Origin: Toxonevra muliebris
Lineage: Eukaryota > Arthropoda > Insecta > Diptera > Pallopteridae
DNA: 64,000 nt
Direction of reading: 5' to 3'
Assembly: GCA_963691655.1 (NCBI GenBank)
Contig: OY829326.1
Coordinates: 25,656,878-25,720,877 of the forward strand
A program made the position numbers and the translations under genes. The notes below the pieces were generated by a model. The model did no database searches. It was not told the DNA's origin and saw only the letters and a program-made list of their open reading frames with translations. Positions 47,371-58,041 of the stretch are shown here, one piece after another (the first letter of the stretch is position 1; each line of letters starts with the position of its first letter).

Positions 47371-49097
47371 CAGGCGCGGATACAAGGGGGGAGCGGGGAA
47401 AGGGGGAAATTTCCCCCAAAAGATTTTCAAACACTTAAAAATTTAATAACTTAAATAGGCAAAAAGGTGAACATAATTAGTTATTGCTGTTTTTAGTTAT
47501 TACGATGTACTTTCAATTATAAGAATAATGAATAATCTTGCTCATTAAACCACTTTCCTTCTCTATGGAAATGTGCTGAAATAATAATGATACCTAAACC
47601 AAATAAACCTGAAAGCTCAGTGTCTTCATATAGACCTATAAGTTTGCTGGCAATAATCTCGAAAATATTCGAAAGAATACTCTTGAGTGGATTGCTAATA
47701 TAACTAGAAAATAAGAATATAACTTCGGATCACCAATTTGGGTTTCGCCATAAGCACGGTACTCCTGAGCAATATCATCGCATAGAGAATATTGTTACTG
47801 ATTTTCTGGAACGCAAAAATATTGCCATATTTTTGGACATTCAACAAGCGTTCGACAGAGTTTGGCATCAGGGGCTATTACACAAATTAAAAAATTTACT
47901 CCAGTTTATTTGGTCTTAAAGTCCTTTATACATGAAAGATCATTCTATGTCAAAGTAAATGATGAAACATCAACCAAATGTCAAATAAGTACCACATGGC
48001 ACTGTTCTGGGTCCTGCTACTTATCCAGACGATACTTACCATTTTAGCGTCAAATGAATCTCCTACAGAAGCTGCAAATCTAGTTCCAAAACAGCTCAAC
48101 GACATTCAACGGTGAATACAGACAAGTTAGCAAATATCACGTTTTCATTAAGAGGGAAATATCCTCCGTTAAATTTAATTGGAATTACTATTCCCAAACG
48201 TAACAGTGTTAAAAATTTAGGAGTACACCTTGATAAAAGATTGGATTGGAAAGAGCATATAAAAGCGAAAAGGCTACACCTTAACACAAAAACAAAATGC
48301 TAGTACTGGTTATTTGGTCCGAAATCCGAGCTGAGTCTTGAGAACAAACTACTTCTTTATAAAACGATATTGAAATCAGTTTGGACATACGGAGTTCAAT
48401 TGTGGAGAACTACTAGCAGTTCAAACTTAGAAATACTACAATGCTATCAATCCAAAACACTAAGATTATTGGCAAAAGCACTCTGGTTTGTAACTAGCAA
48501 CGCATCGCACAAAAGACCTAAATATTCTGAAGGTTAAAGCTTTTGTATTCACTGGCTTGGTTTTTTGTTATCACATTTGCTAGTACATTAAGAGTAATGT
48601 AGCTCAGTATCGCTTTGGGAGAATATTTTTTATATTTTCCCCCAGTTTCTATTTGCATATCTTTTAAAGTTTTCACGGTATTATTACATTTGATTTTTCT
48701 TTATTTTATGAATATATATATTAGCTATGTTAGATCGAACAATTATACCTCTCCTCCTCTCCTCTGGTACTAATGTAATACGAGGTTTATGAAATCCTCT
48801 TTTTACATAATTATTAAAAACTTTTGTAAGGTAAACTCGGCCAAGGATAAATCATTTTCAGGTCATAGCTGACAGCATTTTATTTGTCTTTTTGGATGAG
48901 TGTTTGACTGGAGTTCCAGCTGCCTCAAGTTCCATTCCCAGATGGGATTCAGTTCTTAAAAAATCTCCAAATGGATCACTTCGGGGATTCAGTTCTTAAA
49001 TGCTTGACTCGAGTGCCATTTGGTTCATATGGAGAATTTTTATTTTTAATCCCCCCCCCCCCCCAAAAAAAAAAAATTATTCCTGTATCCGCCACTG
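47371..49097. mobile_element. hAT-type element with exact 8-bp duplication, carrying a LINE remnant
   Basis: The left terminus CAGGCGCGGATACA and the complemented right terminus CAGTGGCGGATACA agree at 12 of 14 positions. The octamer GTCCTCTA is present exactly at 47363-47370 and 49098-49105. The 1,727-bp unit encodes no hAT transposase; its middle is a degenerate Jockey-type reverse transcriptase (47564-48540). Near the right end are a short direct duplication of GATTCAGTTCTTAAA (48946-48960 and 48986-49000) and a run of about 15 C followed by 12 A. The terminal sequence is shared with the element at 18505. Confidence 0.8.
47564..48540 (+). pseudogene. Jockey-clade LINE reverse transcriptase remnant
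   Basis: The translation in order shows WKCAEIIMIPKPNKP, SSYRPISLLAIISKIFERIL, DHQFGFRHKHGTPEQYHRIE, then AIFLDIQQAFDRVWHQGLL, which carries the first catalytic Asp region. Stops and frameshifts follow, then VPHGTVLGP, and YPDDT in place of YADDT. The expected sequence between those last two motifs is missing. The thumb/C-terminal part follows: LNLIGITIPKRNSVKNLGVH, KSELSLENKLLLYKTILKSV and WTYGVQLWR. The order and wording fit the Jockey clade. It lies inside a hAT element. The active site is altered (A to P) and the frame is broken, so it is dead. Confidence 0.85.
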
Positions 49098-49219
49098 GTC
49101 CTCTAAAATAGACTCTATTTCAACTAATATTAGTTCAGAAAATGAACTGGAAAGTGTGGTAACTCAGCTGATTTCCTATCATGATAGCAATTTCGTACCT
49201 ACAATTAAATTGGTGCGTA
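49098..49219 (+). pseudogene. LINE post-endonuclease linker, downstream half
   Basis: Directly after the duplicated octamer the plus frame reads SSKIDSISTNISSENELESV, then VTQLISYHDSN. This resembles the linker that follows the endonuclease in Jockey-like ORF2 (…ELexaVxxLtxxIxxA). Together with 47134-47370 it reads as one LINE segment interrupted by the hAT element. It is cut off at 49219 by the TA-flanked MITE; I cannot follow it further beyond 49994. Confidence 0.6.
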
Positions 49220-49992
49220 CACGCAAAGAAAAAATTCGTTCTCAGAAACAAAATTTTCACTAAACGAACTTCGTTCATGGAATGTTTTCATGATGAACGA
49301 ACATTTATTTATTATAAACGACTGTATTCGGTTGCCATGAACGAACACTTATTCATCATAAACGGTTCAATTCTTTTACAATGATCTAAAAACGTTTGCA
49401 ATAAAATGCAATATTTCCCTGAAAAATATAAAAAGAAAGCAAAAACAATTTTCATAAATACATCGGCATTTATTGTGGTTTTTGTTTAAATAAAATTTTC
49501 TGATTAAAAACTAGAAAAAGTGTATGAAATTTACATAAAATTATATTATTACAATTTTTGTATTATTTATTATAAATGACACACTTTTATTTATTTTTTA
49601 TAGACACCACGCACTTTTTTATAGACAAAAAGAAATATGATGAATTAATTTCAATGCACAATTAAAATTCTTCAATAATGCGTTGACAAATGATACTTCC
49701 CGTTATGTTGTGTTGATTTGTTGTTGTGTGGAGTTTGAATGTAAGCGTCGCTGCTGTTTCTTTTTGCGACGAGAGCGAGATGAGAGGAAAACGAAAATAA
49801 AAAGAGAAGAGAGTTGTGGACTTTCGTTTAGCAGAAACGTTTTTTTCATTTGCCAGAAAAGAAAATTGCCTTAATTTTATCGTGAACGAATTTTCGGTTT
49901 TGGTTTCTGCAAACACGGCAACGTTCCTCAGAAACGTTTTTGTTCAGCGTAAAAGTAATATATTCTCCACAAACTTTTTTTTTCTTTGCGTG
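49220..49992. mobile_element. TA-flanked MITE (Tc1/mariner-like ends)
   Basis: The termini are CACGCAAAGAAAAAA (49220) and its complement ending at 49992, flanked by TA at 49218-49219 and 49993-49994. The subterminal regions on both sides contain GTTTCTGAG/CTCAGAAAC and GAACG words in inverted order. No transposase frame; open frames at 49181-49384, 49662-49916 and 49683-49874 have no motif. The superfamily is inferred from the TA only. Confidence 0.65.
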
Positions 49993-49994
49993 TA

Positions 49995-50202
49995 AGCAGT
50001 GGAAGAACTGCAGGGTTACGCTGATGGAATAATGAGATGAGAAAGTCGAAACGCTTGTCCTGGAGAATATTGTATTAAAATAGTACATCGCTGGCTGAGG
50101 CAATACTTCTTCAAAAAGTCTTCTGCAGTGGCTTAGTGGGGGTGGTTTTGACCAATTTTCGTTTTCGCGCTATTCGCTTCGTGTTCATTCAATTTTACTT
50201 TT
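49995..50202. other. spacer between two MITEs
   Basis: CAGTGGCTTAGTGGGGG at about 50126 resembles a hAT terminus without a partner. No gene. Confidence 0.4.
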
Positions 50203-50884
50203 TTAAGGGGGAAGCCCACTGTGATCGCTGGAAAAATGAGTGATTTTCGGGAATTTTTTTGATTTATTAAATAAAGGAATATGGAGATCATTTTATATTA
50301 ATTTTATTAAGTGCACTTCCAACAATATTTCCATAAATTTTTATTTAAAATTATTGAATAGTTTAGAAGATATGGGTGTTGCCGTGGAGCTCGAAAAAAA
50401 ACTTCCCCTCTCCATGGTCGCGTCGATTTTTCAAGAACTGATTTTCTGACAAAAAATTTTTAGTTTTTAATAATCTATCGTACGTAGCGTTTTTTTTTTT
50501 ATTTTCCACAAAATGGCGACTGATTGCAAATTTTTTCATGTTTTCGATCTTTTTTGTTTGTTTCAAAAGAGCTTAAAATAGTAAAAATCAAAATTTGAAA
50601 ATCGGCTACGCTCAACGGTAGCCACTGCAAAGACGAACAAAACGAAAATCGGTTAATGTTTGATCGAGTTATCAACGCGACCAGTGCGAATAAAGTCGTT
50701 TCGAGAAAAACGCGTTTAAAGTTTTCAGTCCATCTACTTTGGTTGGTCTACTTACTATCACTAAAATGGCTGTAACTCTATACTATAATTTTGACTTGAA
50801 ATTTTTTGCACATATTTTTGAATGTATAAACTTTAATTTAAGGTAAACAATTTTTTAACCCGTCACAGTGGCTTTCCCCCTTAA
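50203..50884. mobile_element. TTAA-flanked MITE with GGGGGAAGCC ends
   Basis: The left end TTAAGGGGGAAGCCCACTGT and the complemented right end TTAAGGGGGAAAGCCACTGT are inverted repeats with two differences, continuing GAtcG/GAcgG. Both start at TTAA (50203-50206 and 50881-50884). The 682-bp interior has no transposase. The TTAA may be target duplication or part of the terminal repeat; superfamily undecided. Confidence 0.7.
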
Positions 50885-52751
50885 GGGAGTACAACAACCA
50901 GATTGCTAATGAAGGCAATCTAATCATTTTTCGACGTTTAAAAGCTGATACCAAGTTTAAATTGTTGGAGCGTAGAATGTGGGTTTTTCAATTTTATAAT
51001 AATCTCTCTAAGTAGATCACGTTGATAATGGATAACTATATGCATACAACAGTAATTTATGCGGATGTTTGATATTCAGTTCTGCTTTTTGAATTCTACT
51101 TCGTAGCAAGTAACGAAGCTAATGAAACGAGCTCAAAAGGTCAAATATCTAGTCATAAATCGCATTTTAGCTTTTAACAAATTTTGCCAAACTTGCAAGC
51201 GTAACCAGCAAAATGTATAGAAAAACAAACAAATTCAAACACATACATATATACGTATGTATGTATGTATATTATTTGCACGTGCATGCAATTGTAACTT
51301 CCGTCAAATAGTAAAATTGTAAAGTTCCGTCAAATAGTATCTAAAATTTATTGCAGCATTTTGCATTTATTTTCGGCACAACTTTAAGTAAATGTAAAAT
51401 TACAAATTACATTGAATTGAAATTCGCATTATCCGCTTTCAAGTGAAACGTTGCAATGGTTGTAACAGTAGCAAAAATAACAATTCACATGAGATTATAT
51501 AATGCAATTCAATATTAATGCAAATATCGCACACACACACACACGTAATGCATACAAATATATACTTACATATACTAACTTGTAATGAATGTATGCATGC
51601 ACATAACCCAGTAGGAAGCAAGAAAACTTATTTGGTATGAATTCAAATTTAATATCGCGGAATTTATTGAAATCAGGCTTAAAATACAACAATCTAGAAT
51701 AATTTTAATTCAAAACTCAACCTTATACATTAGCTTAATCGTTTTCTATAAAGGAAAAAAAATGATTTGTGCAAAATAACTGACGACCGAAAACATGATT
51801 CAATTATTTGTAATAGCTATAGATTCTAGATCATTCCTGGCTTCATATTGGCACATATCTTTTGCTTTAGAAGATTGAGGGATTCCCTTTTCTGTTAATA
51901 TTATTCCTTTGAATTTAACCCTAAATTTCACAATTTAAAATGCAAAAAATTCTTTCAACTGAGAAAAGTTTGTAAATTCAAAATAAGAAATTTCAATTGT
52001 TCTAAATTATTTCTTTTTTATTACAAAGTCGTTGTGAGTTTTATAAAGTTTTTTTTTTTGCTAATATTGCCAAAAATATGGCTCAATAAAATGCTTCAAC
52101 TTTCTCATTTGTTAATTTTTTTACCGATCCGTAGAATATTTAAACATAATTTAAATTTATTATGCCGTTTCATCGATCTTGAATAATTTATTTGAACTAT
52201 GGAATAGTTTTGTGTCCACAAGGAATAATAACTAAAGTCGACTTAAGAAAAATGAAAACTTAATGAAAATTTTTCATTAAGTACAAATTTCTTGAGTAAT
52301 TTTTCCAATTTAGTTTTTTATTAATTAAACTGCAATAACACTGTGCAACACAACTTCGGATCCAGCGTAACGACTATGATAGCTGAAAAGTACTTGACCT
52401 AACACCCCGGTACCTCCAGTAGAAGCTGGTCGATTTTTGGCGTTCATGAATTGGTGTTTTCTGTCTTTTTGGGATATAATCGTGCCTTTCTCGATGTTTA
52501 CGTTCGGGAATTTATTATAGAAAACGGTTTAAGGAAAAAGTCATATTTCTTCTTCTAATGGGTCTTTTTTGGCCAACATAATAAAATTATTCATAAAATC
52601 TCAAAAAGTGGTATTTGGAGTAGAAATTGGATGTGGATATGTGAGAAAAAAATGTTTATTTTTGAATATAAACTAGGGTCTCAGAACAAGACTGTTTCGT
52701 CATATTATCACCTGAAATCATGAATTTATTATCGATGTAGTCTGAACACTT
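50885..52751. other. AT-rich spacer
   Basis: No gene recognised. Microsatellite-like ACATACATATATACGTATGT near 51240-51270 and a CA run (about 51530-51545). Short frames have no motif. Confidence 0.45.
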
Positions 52752-52838
52752 ATTTTAATACTTACTTTAATACTTACCTTAATACTTACCTTAATACTCA
52801 CCTTAATACTTACCTGAATACTTACCCTGTATACTTAA
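52752..52838. repeat. 12-bp tandem repeat AATACTTACCTT
   Basis: Seven to eight consecutive units of AATACTTACCTT with single-base variants (ACTTTA, ACTCACC, ACCTGA) in strict 12-bp register; weaker units continue to about 52880. Confidence 0.85.
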
Positions 52839-53778
52839 TTTCACTTTTCTTTAATATTTCTTCATACTTACCGTTTGCTTAATAATACTTTGAATTTCAC
52901 CTTAAAATCCGTTTGCTGAATTGTAATCAAAATGTTAGTTCTAAGTTAAGGAATGAAAATAAAACTACTAGTATAGTAACATTCAATGAAAATAGACGTG
53001 TTTCCGTTTTAAAGTTAGTTTGGCAAAAAGTTAAAAGTGCACCTAAAGTACCTTAAATTGTAATATAATTACAAAAACTCTTGTAATTTTTCAAAGACAA
53101 AGCCTTAAAACTATCCATCTTTGCGATATTGAACGAAAACCAAAAAAAAAAAAAACGATTTTCAACGTGTTGATTTATATGATCAAATTCAATAAGTTTA
53201 TAATAATATTTGGTTTGCACCACTGGCTTTTTGTTCGTTAATTGAAAACGCAAGTTTTACTTCGTTTTTTTCCTCCAACGTAACGCAGATTTCGTTTCAG
53301 CTTCTTCAACGTTTTTTTGGTTCCAGGATATGGTGACCGATTTGGCTTTATGGCAAGGAGCAGTTTCTTTTCAAACAGTAAATTCGATTTGATTCATAGA
53401 ATCGCTCCAAAGTCGGTGCTACTCATTTGCTAATAACATGCTTCTATTTTTCTGCATTCACTGATCTCTTTAGTAAAAAAGCAACAAACATTTTAATTTT
53501 TCACATTGGGCTAATACAGCATGAAGAGCTCGAAGCGAAGAGCTAGAATTAGGCCCCTTTGGGCTGTTTTGATATAAAAAAGAAGAATACGCATTTATCT
53601 GAATACCGCTCGGTCTGTTGAATTTTCATCGGGCTAAACAAGTTAAATTTTGATTCAATTTTTCCAAAGTTTTAGTTCACAACAGTTCTGGTGTTTTATT
53701 CTTGAAGTTAGAAGTGTTTTTTCCGGTCTCATGAAGTCTAAAGAAAAAAATTTCGACTTTGATGACACATCTTTTATA
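52839..53778. other. unassigned AT-rich DNA
   Basis: No gene recognised. A frame at 53053-53253 (minus) has no motif. Confidence 0.4.
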
Positions 53779-55486
53779 TTTTTTTTTTTATTTAATTATT
53801 AATTTACTTCCTAGTACTACAATGAGTCCGTTATAAATATATAGTACTAGTCACTGTGATGCTGATTCATCTAATTGAACATAAAAACTTAAAAACATTA
53901 TAATAGTTATAATATTAAAAATATTAAAAACTAAAAATAAAGAGAGAAAAAAAATTGTAACAAAATAAAAAAAGTTTGAAAATGCAAAATAAAAAAGTAT
54001 AAAAATATAAAACCACTTGATAAAATAGACTAGTCGGTAAGGCCTCAGTAACTGGGGATATTTTTTTTTTGTTCAAGAAATTTCTTTATAAAAAACAAAT
54101 ATCAAAGTAGAACCAAACTACTCGTTGGTGTTTGTTTTGTTATTTGTGTATGCAAGTATTTCGTTAGATAATTCTGAGAAATGCCGTTACTCATGTCTTC
54201 TCTCTCTCATTTGTTATTTACTCCCGCTTAAACAATGATATTTACAACGATGAATGCAATGCTTTGTTCAATGAGTGAATTTTAAGGAACTTCAAACGCT
54301 AATATTGGAATTGGCTTAACCGATTTTAAATCTGATAGTTTTTGGCTAACCTACTCGTCAAACTCTTAAAATAGTGTAGCACTTCTGGATCTTCTGGAAT
54401 AAAATTGTAGTTACACTAATAAATGTATAGATAATAATTAATAAATAATATAATCTATGAACAATTAATTATTTCGTAATGTAAGAGTTAATTGATTGAT
54501 TTTTAAATTGCTATGCGTTGATAACTAATCTTAACCTGATGGGTATGGAGTTCCAAAAACGAGCAGAAAATACAAAAAATTGGCTCCCCGATGTTAACGT
54601 GCAATGTTTGTTATGGATTAATTGGAAAGATCGAGTAGAGGGAGTAAAACGCAGGCGTTGATAAAGATACGAAGGTTCTCTTGTGTTAATAATCTTGTGT
54701 AATATAAACAGCGTTCTTAATTTAATGAGATTGTTGAAAGTTATAGAGAAAATATCTTTAGCAATATCTCCGTATAGAAGAGCAGGAACTAAGTAGGTTT
54801 TGGCAAGTAAAGTGCCGATCTTAAGAGGAGTAAAATACTGTGTGGTCCAAAGAGCCCGTAGCATTCCGTAGACCTTACATACTTATGGTACTATAAATAT
54901 GATTGTTCCACGTCAGAGTCCTGTTGAAAATCATTCCAAGATTTTTGGCAGAGTCAACAAATTGTATCACAGAATTATTTAGTTTTATAGGTTCTAAATT
55001 GGAAAGGTCAAATGTGTTTTTGGAGATAACGACACACTTAGATTTAATTGGATTTAAGACTAGTCCGTTCATGGTTACCCATTAGTCAATTTGTTTCAAA
55101 TCAGTGTTCATGTCACGAATACAAGAGTTTATCGAGTCAAGTGGACAGCTTACATACAATTGAACATCGTCAGCATAAATATGAATATCACAGTTATTGA
55201 GAATTTTTGGTAAATCGTTAATATATAAAACAAATAACAATGGACCAAGAATCGATCCTTGGGGGACACCTTTAATATCTTTTGATACACTAATTAAGGC
55301 TGTAACACAGCTCTATTCATTCGAAAACCTGATTATTGATTAACGTTCCAATACTTTGGATAAGAAAGGCAATATTGCGATTGGTCTGTATTCATTATTG
55401 GTCTTAAGAATTGATATGATCTTTGCTACTTTCCAACAACTTCGAAACGTAGAGGTTGTAAAAATAGTATTAAATATATGTGTCAA
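53779..55486 (-). mobile_element. minus-strand LINE (Jockey-like), 5'-truncated and internally deleted
   Basis: Reading leftward: reverse transcriptase pieces (55486-54511), then about 730 bp without coding potential that would be the 3' untranslated region, ending in a T-rich run on the plus strand (about 53778-53795), which would be the poly(A) tail. The endonuclease part is absent. Exact ends and target duplications were not identified, so the boundaries are approximate. Confidence 0.65.
54511..55486 (-). pseudogene. LINE reverse transcriptase lacking its first catalytic motif
   Basis: The minus-strand translation, from 55486 downward, shows WKVAKIISILKTNNEYRPIA and ILPFLSKVLER, then a degenerate SGFR / [13 protein letters not shown] stretch with stops. 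Next come [20 protein letters not shown] (about 55274-55215) and IYADDVQLY (about 55183-55157), the second catalytic motif. Then follow the segments MNGLVLNPIKSKCVVIS, NLGMIFNRTLTWNNHIYST, LRALWTTQYFTPLKIGTLLA and KTYLVPALLYG. Between SKDI and KGVPQG the region with the first catalytic Asp (AFDxVxH) is missing, a clean internal deletion. Several stops and a frame shift near 54870 confirm it is dead. Confidence 0.85.
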
Positions 55487-57069
55487 ATGTTGTCATATTT
55501 TTTTTAAAAAAGTTTCTTCCCCGTATTTTGAATTTTATATAATCTTTTAGTAACTTTTGCTCTAGAGCCCTCTTTGAAATATTTTTGTAGATGAAAATAG
55601 AGGCCATTAATAGGTTCCTTGATCCAAAATTCCTTGGTAAACAAACTAAAAAAAAAAAAAATTATTTTCACACTTGGTGCAATTTTCTACTGGGAATAAG
55701 TATATACAACACATACCAATATTTTTGGATGTAATTTTATCCAGATAAATAAATGCAACCAAATGTTATATATTTATATAGATATGTATGTATATATGCC
55801 AAGTATGAATATATATGTTTATTTATATAATTATGTATGTTCCAATATATGTATATGTATATATTAGAATATAATGACGCACAATTTTAACATTTTACAA
55901 CAACAACAACAGCTTCGATGCATGTAAATGTTAATTATGTATTTCACTAGTACTCCTGTGTATAAATGTGTGTATACATGAATGTGTGTGTGTGTTTCTG
56001 TATATGTTCATTCGAAAATTAGTTAAAATTATTTTGGAAACTGACATCTACAACAATTGTCATTGTTGTTATTGCAAAATTTCATGTTAGTTTGTAATTG
56101 ACATACGCATTTGTATTATAATTACTTCTCTTTTTTTTTACTTTTATATCATGTAAAATAATCTAATAATAATTATTTTTATTATTACATATTAAATATT
56201 TTATTCTACATTTACTGTGAACTAAAATACCCCAAGTTAGATTTGAGGAAATAACTATTAACTATAGCAAGGATGGGTACAAAATCATTAGTATTGATTT
56301 TTAATTAGCGCTACAATTTGAAGTCCTACAAAATCAAATGGTGAATGAATAAAATTAAATTTTTCTATTACATTTAGGACTCTCGCTAAAGGGGCTGAAA
56401 GATTTTTGTGTAGGTATGCGGAATCTAAATAGATTATGCTACCTGATATCTAATACTTAGAAAATAGCTTTTTCTTTGCTATAGAAAAGAAACGGCTGTG
56501 GGTTTTCAAAGGGTTGGATGAGTAGGCGTGGGTCCTGCCATTCATATAACCTGAGTTTTTGTTATAGCCTATCTCTGAGATCATTTGTGGTACGGTACTA
56601 AGATTTGGTATACAAGTATTATTTGCCAATGACATTCACTGAAACAAATATGGATAGGTTTGAAATGGTGGGTGGGTCACCTCTCATGCAATCACGATTT
56701 TAAATACGGTATATATTTAGAACCATTTAAAGCACAATACTGAGATTTGGCTGGGTGGCGTTCACTGACGATGCCATGCTAAAAGAAAAAGGTGGATGGG
56801 ATTGTGAAATGAGGCATAGTAAGGAAAACACCGAAATTTTGTGTCTGCGGGGCAGAGCTGTAACAGTATGCATTTAATTTAATAATATTATTTTGAAGTT
56901 ACAGTTAATGAACCAAAATTCATGACTGCAGTTTCTGACTCCAGAATAAAAAAAATGCAGTAAGAAGTTTGTTTTTTGGAGTCACCGATTAATAATTCAT
57001 TTAAAAAAATCTCATTTGGAGTTTGGGCGGGAATGCAATCTTTTTTTGAAGTCATGGGAATGCAAATCA
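55487..57069. other. AT-rich spacer
   Basis: No gene recognised. ATATGTATGTATATATGCC-type repeats near 55780-55865 and a CAA run near 55898-55910. Frames are short and without motif. Confidence 0.45.
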
Positions 57070-57290
57070 AAATCATAACTGCTTTGAAATTACTTGAAGG
57101 CACTTAATTTGAGTTACTTGAAATGCCTTGGAGTTACTTGAAGCCAATTGGAATTTGAAGTTACATTGAAGTCAATTTAAGGCATTTGGAGTCACTTGAA
57201 GTCTTCGGCAATCACTTGGAGTCAACTGGGATTTGAAGTCAATTGGAGTCACTTGAAGTTATCTGGAGTCAAATGAAATGTGAAGTTAGT
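57070..57290. repeat. degenerate minisatellite, TTGGAGTCACTTGAAGT-type
   Basis: The phrases GGAGTTACTTGAAG, GGAGTCACTTGAAGT, GGAGTCAACTGGGATTTGAAG and GGAGTCAAATG recur in tandem over about 200 bp. Unit length varies around 17-24 bp. Related words extend back to about 56890. Confidence 0.75.
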
Positions 57291-57440
57291 TTTTATATAT
57301 ATGTATTTTCATTTTCCATATTAACAAAGTAATACCAAATACCAATGTTGATTGCATTTTTTTACAGCACTACTGAGAATGGAATGTTGTTAGTAGTAAT
57401 CAAATAAAACAAGGCAATGTATTATTATTATTTGAAAGAG

Positions 57441-57491
57441 GACGAATCGAAAGTCAGGCACTGCGACCTATAAGATCTATTGTACCAAAGC
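57441..57491. repeat. dispersed repeat, copy also at 23395
   Basis: Carries CGAAAGTCAGGCACT followed by a CGACCTATAAGATC segment, diverged from the copy at 23395-23445. Confidence 0.55.
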
Positions 57492-57729
57492 CAAAGTGAG
57501 CGTAACATCTCCCATGCAAGTAAAATGCGGTAAACTTTCATTCTTATACTTTTTAATTTTTTATAAAATTTTGCTCTTTCTCATATATATGACAAAAAGA
57601 ATCTAAGTAGTATGCTTTATAATTGAAAACGGTTAGCAAGGAAAATGGATAAAAGTCCTCAGTGGTAGTCAGGCTGAACTAAAGACCCAAGATTAGATTG
57701 TGAATTTTTCGAAGATTGTAAGCGATTAC

Positions 57730-58041
57730 AATGGTAACGAAAAAACTGATGAAATGGTCAACTGCGATTTGGCGGTGAGTCCCATAGACCCGGAAACAAT
57801 CATTGATATCAGTTTGTCAGTAACTGTGTAGTAAAAACTTACTTACTTATGAGAAACGCTCATTAAAAATACAGGGACTAGAGTTGATTCTTGTACAACT
57901 ACGAAGTGTTTCGTAAAATATCGGTATAGGAGAAAAGCAAACCTTTCTCGCCGTCTGAGGGGCAAGGATCTGTGAATCATACTACGTTTTATCAAAGGGC
58001 ACAATACTTGTTTAAAACTTCACATGGAGCACCGGGGTTAA
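57730..58041 (+). pseudogene. LINE RNase H end and C-terminal tail remnant
   Basis: The plus-strand translation begins NGNEKTDEMVNCDLAVSPID, like the GNExADELA motif that closes the RNase H domain of I/R1-type LINEs. After stops and a frame change it continues with NLSRRLRGKDL, a stop, then IILRFIKGHNTC and LKLHMEHRG. This resembles the L.R+xLRxxxGLxTGHxxLxxHLxxxG tail of those elements. The two blocks are in the expected order about 180 bp apart. It is degenerate and not expressed as a protein. Confidence 0.6.
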
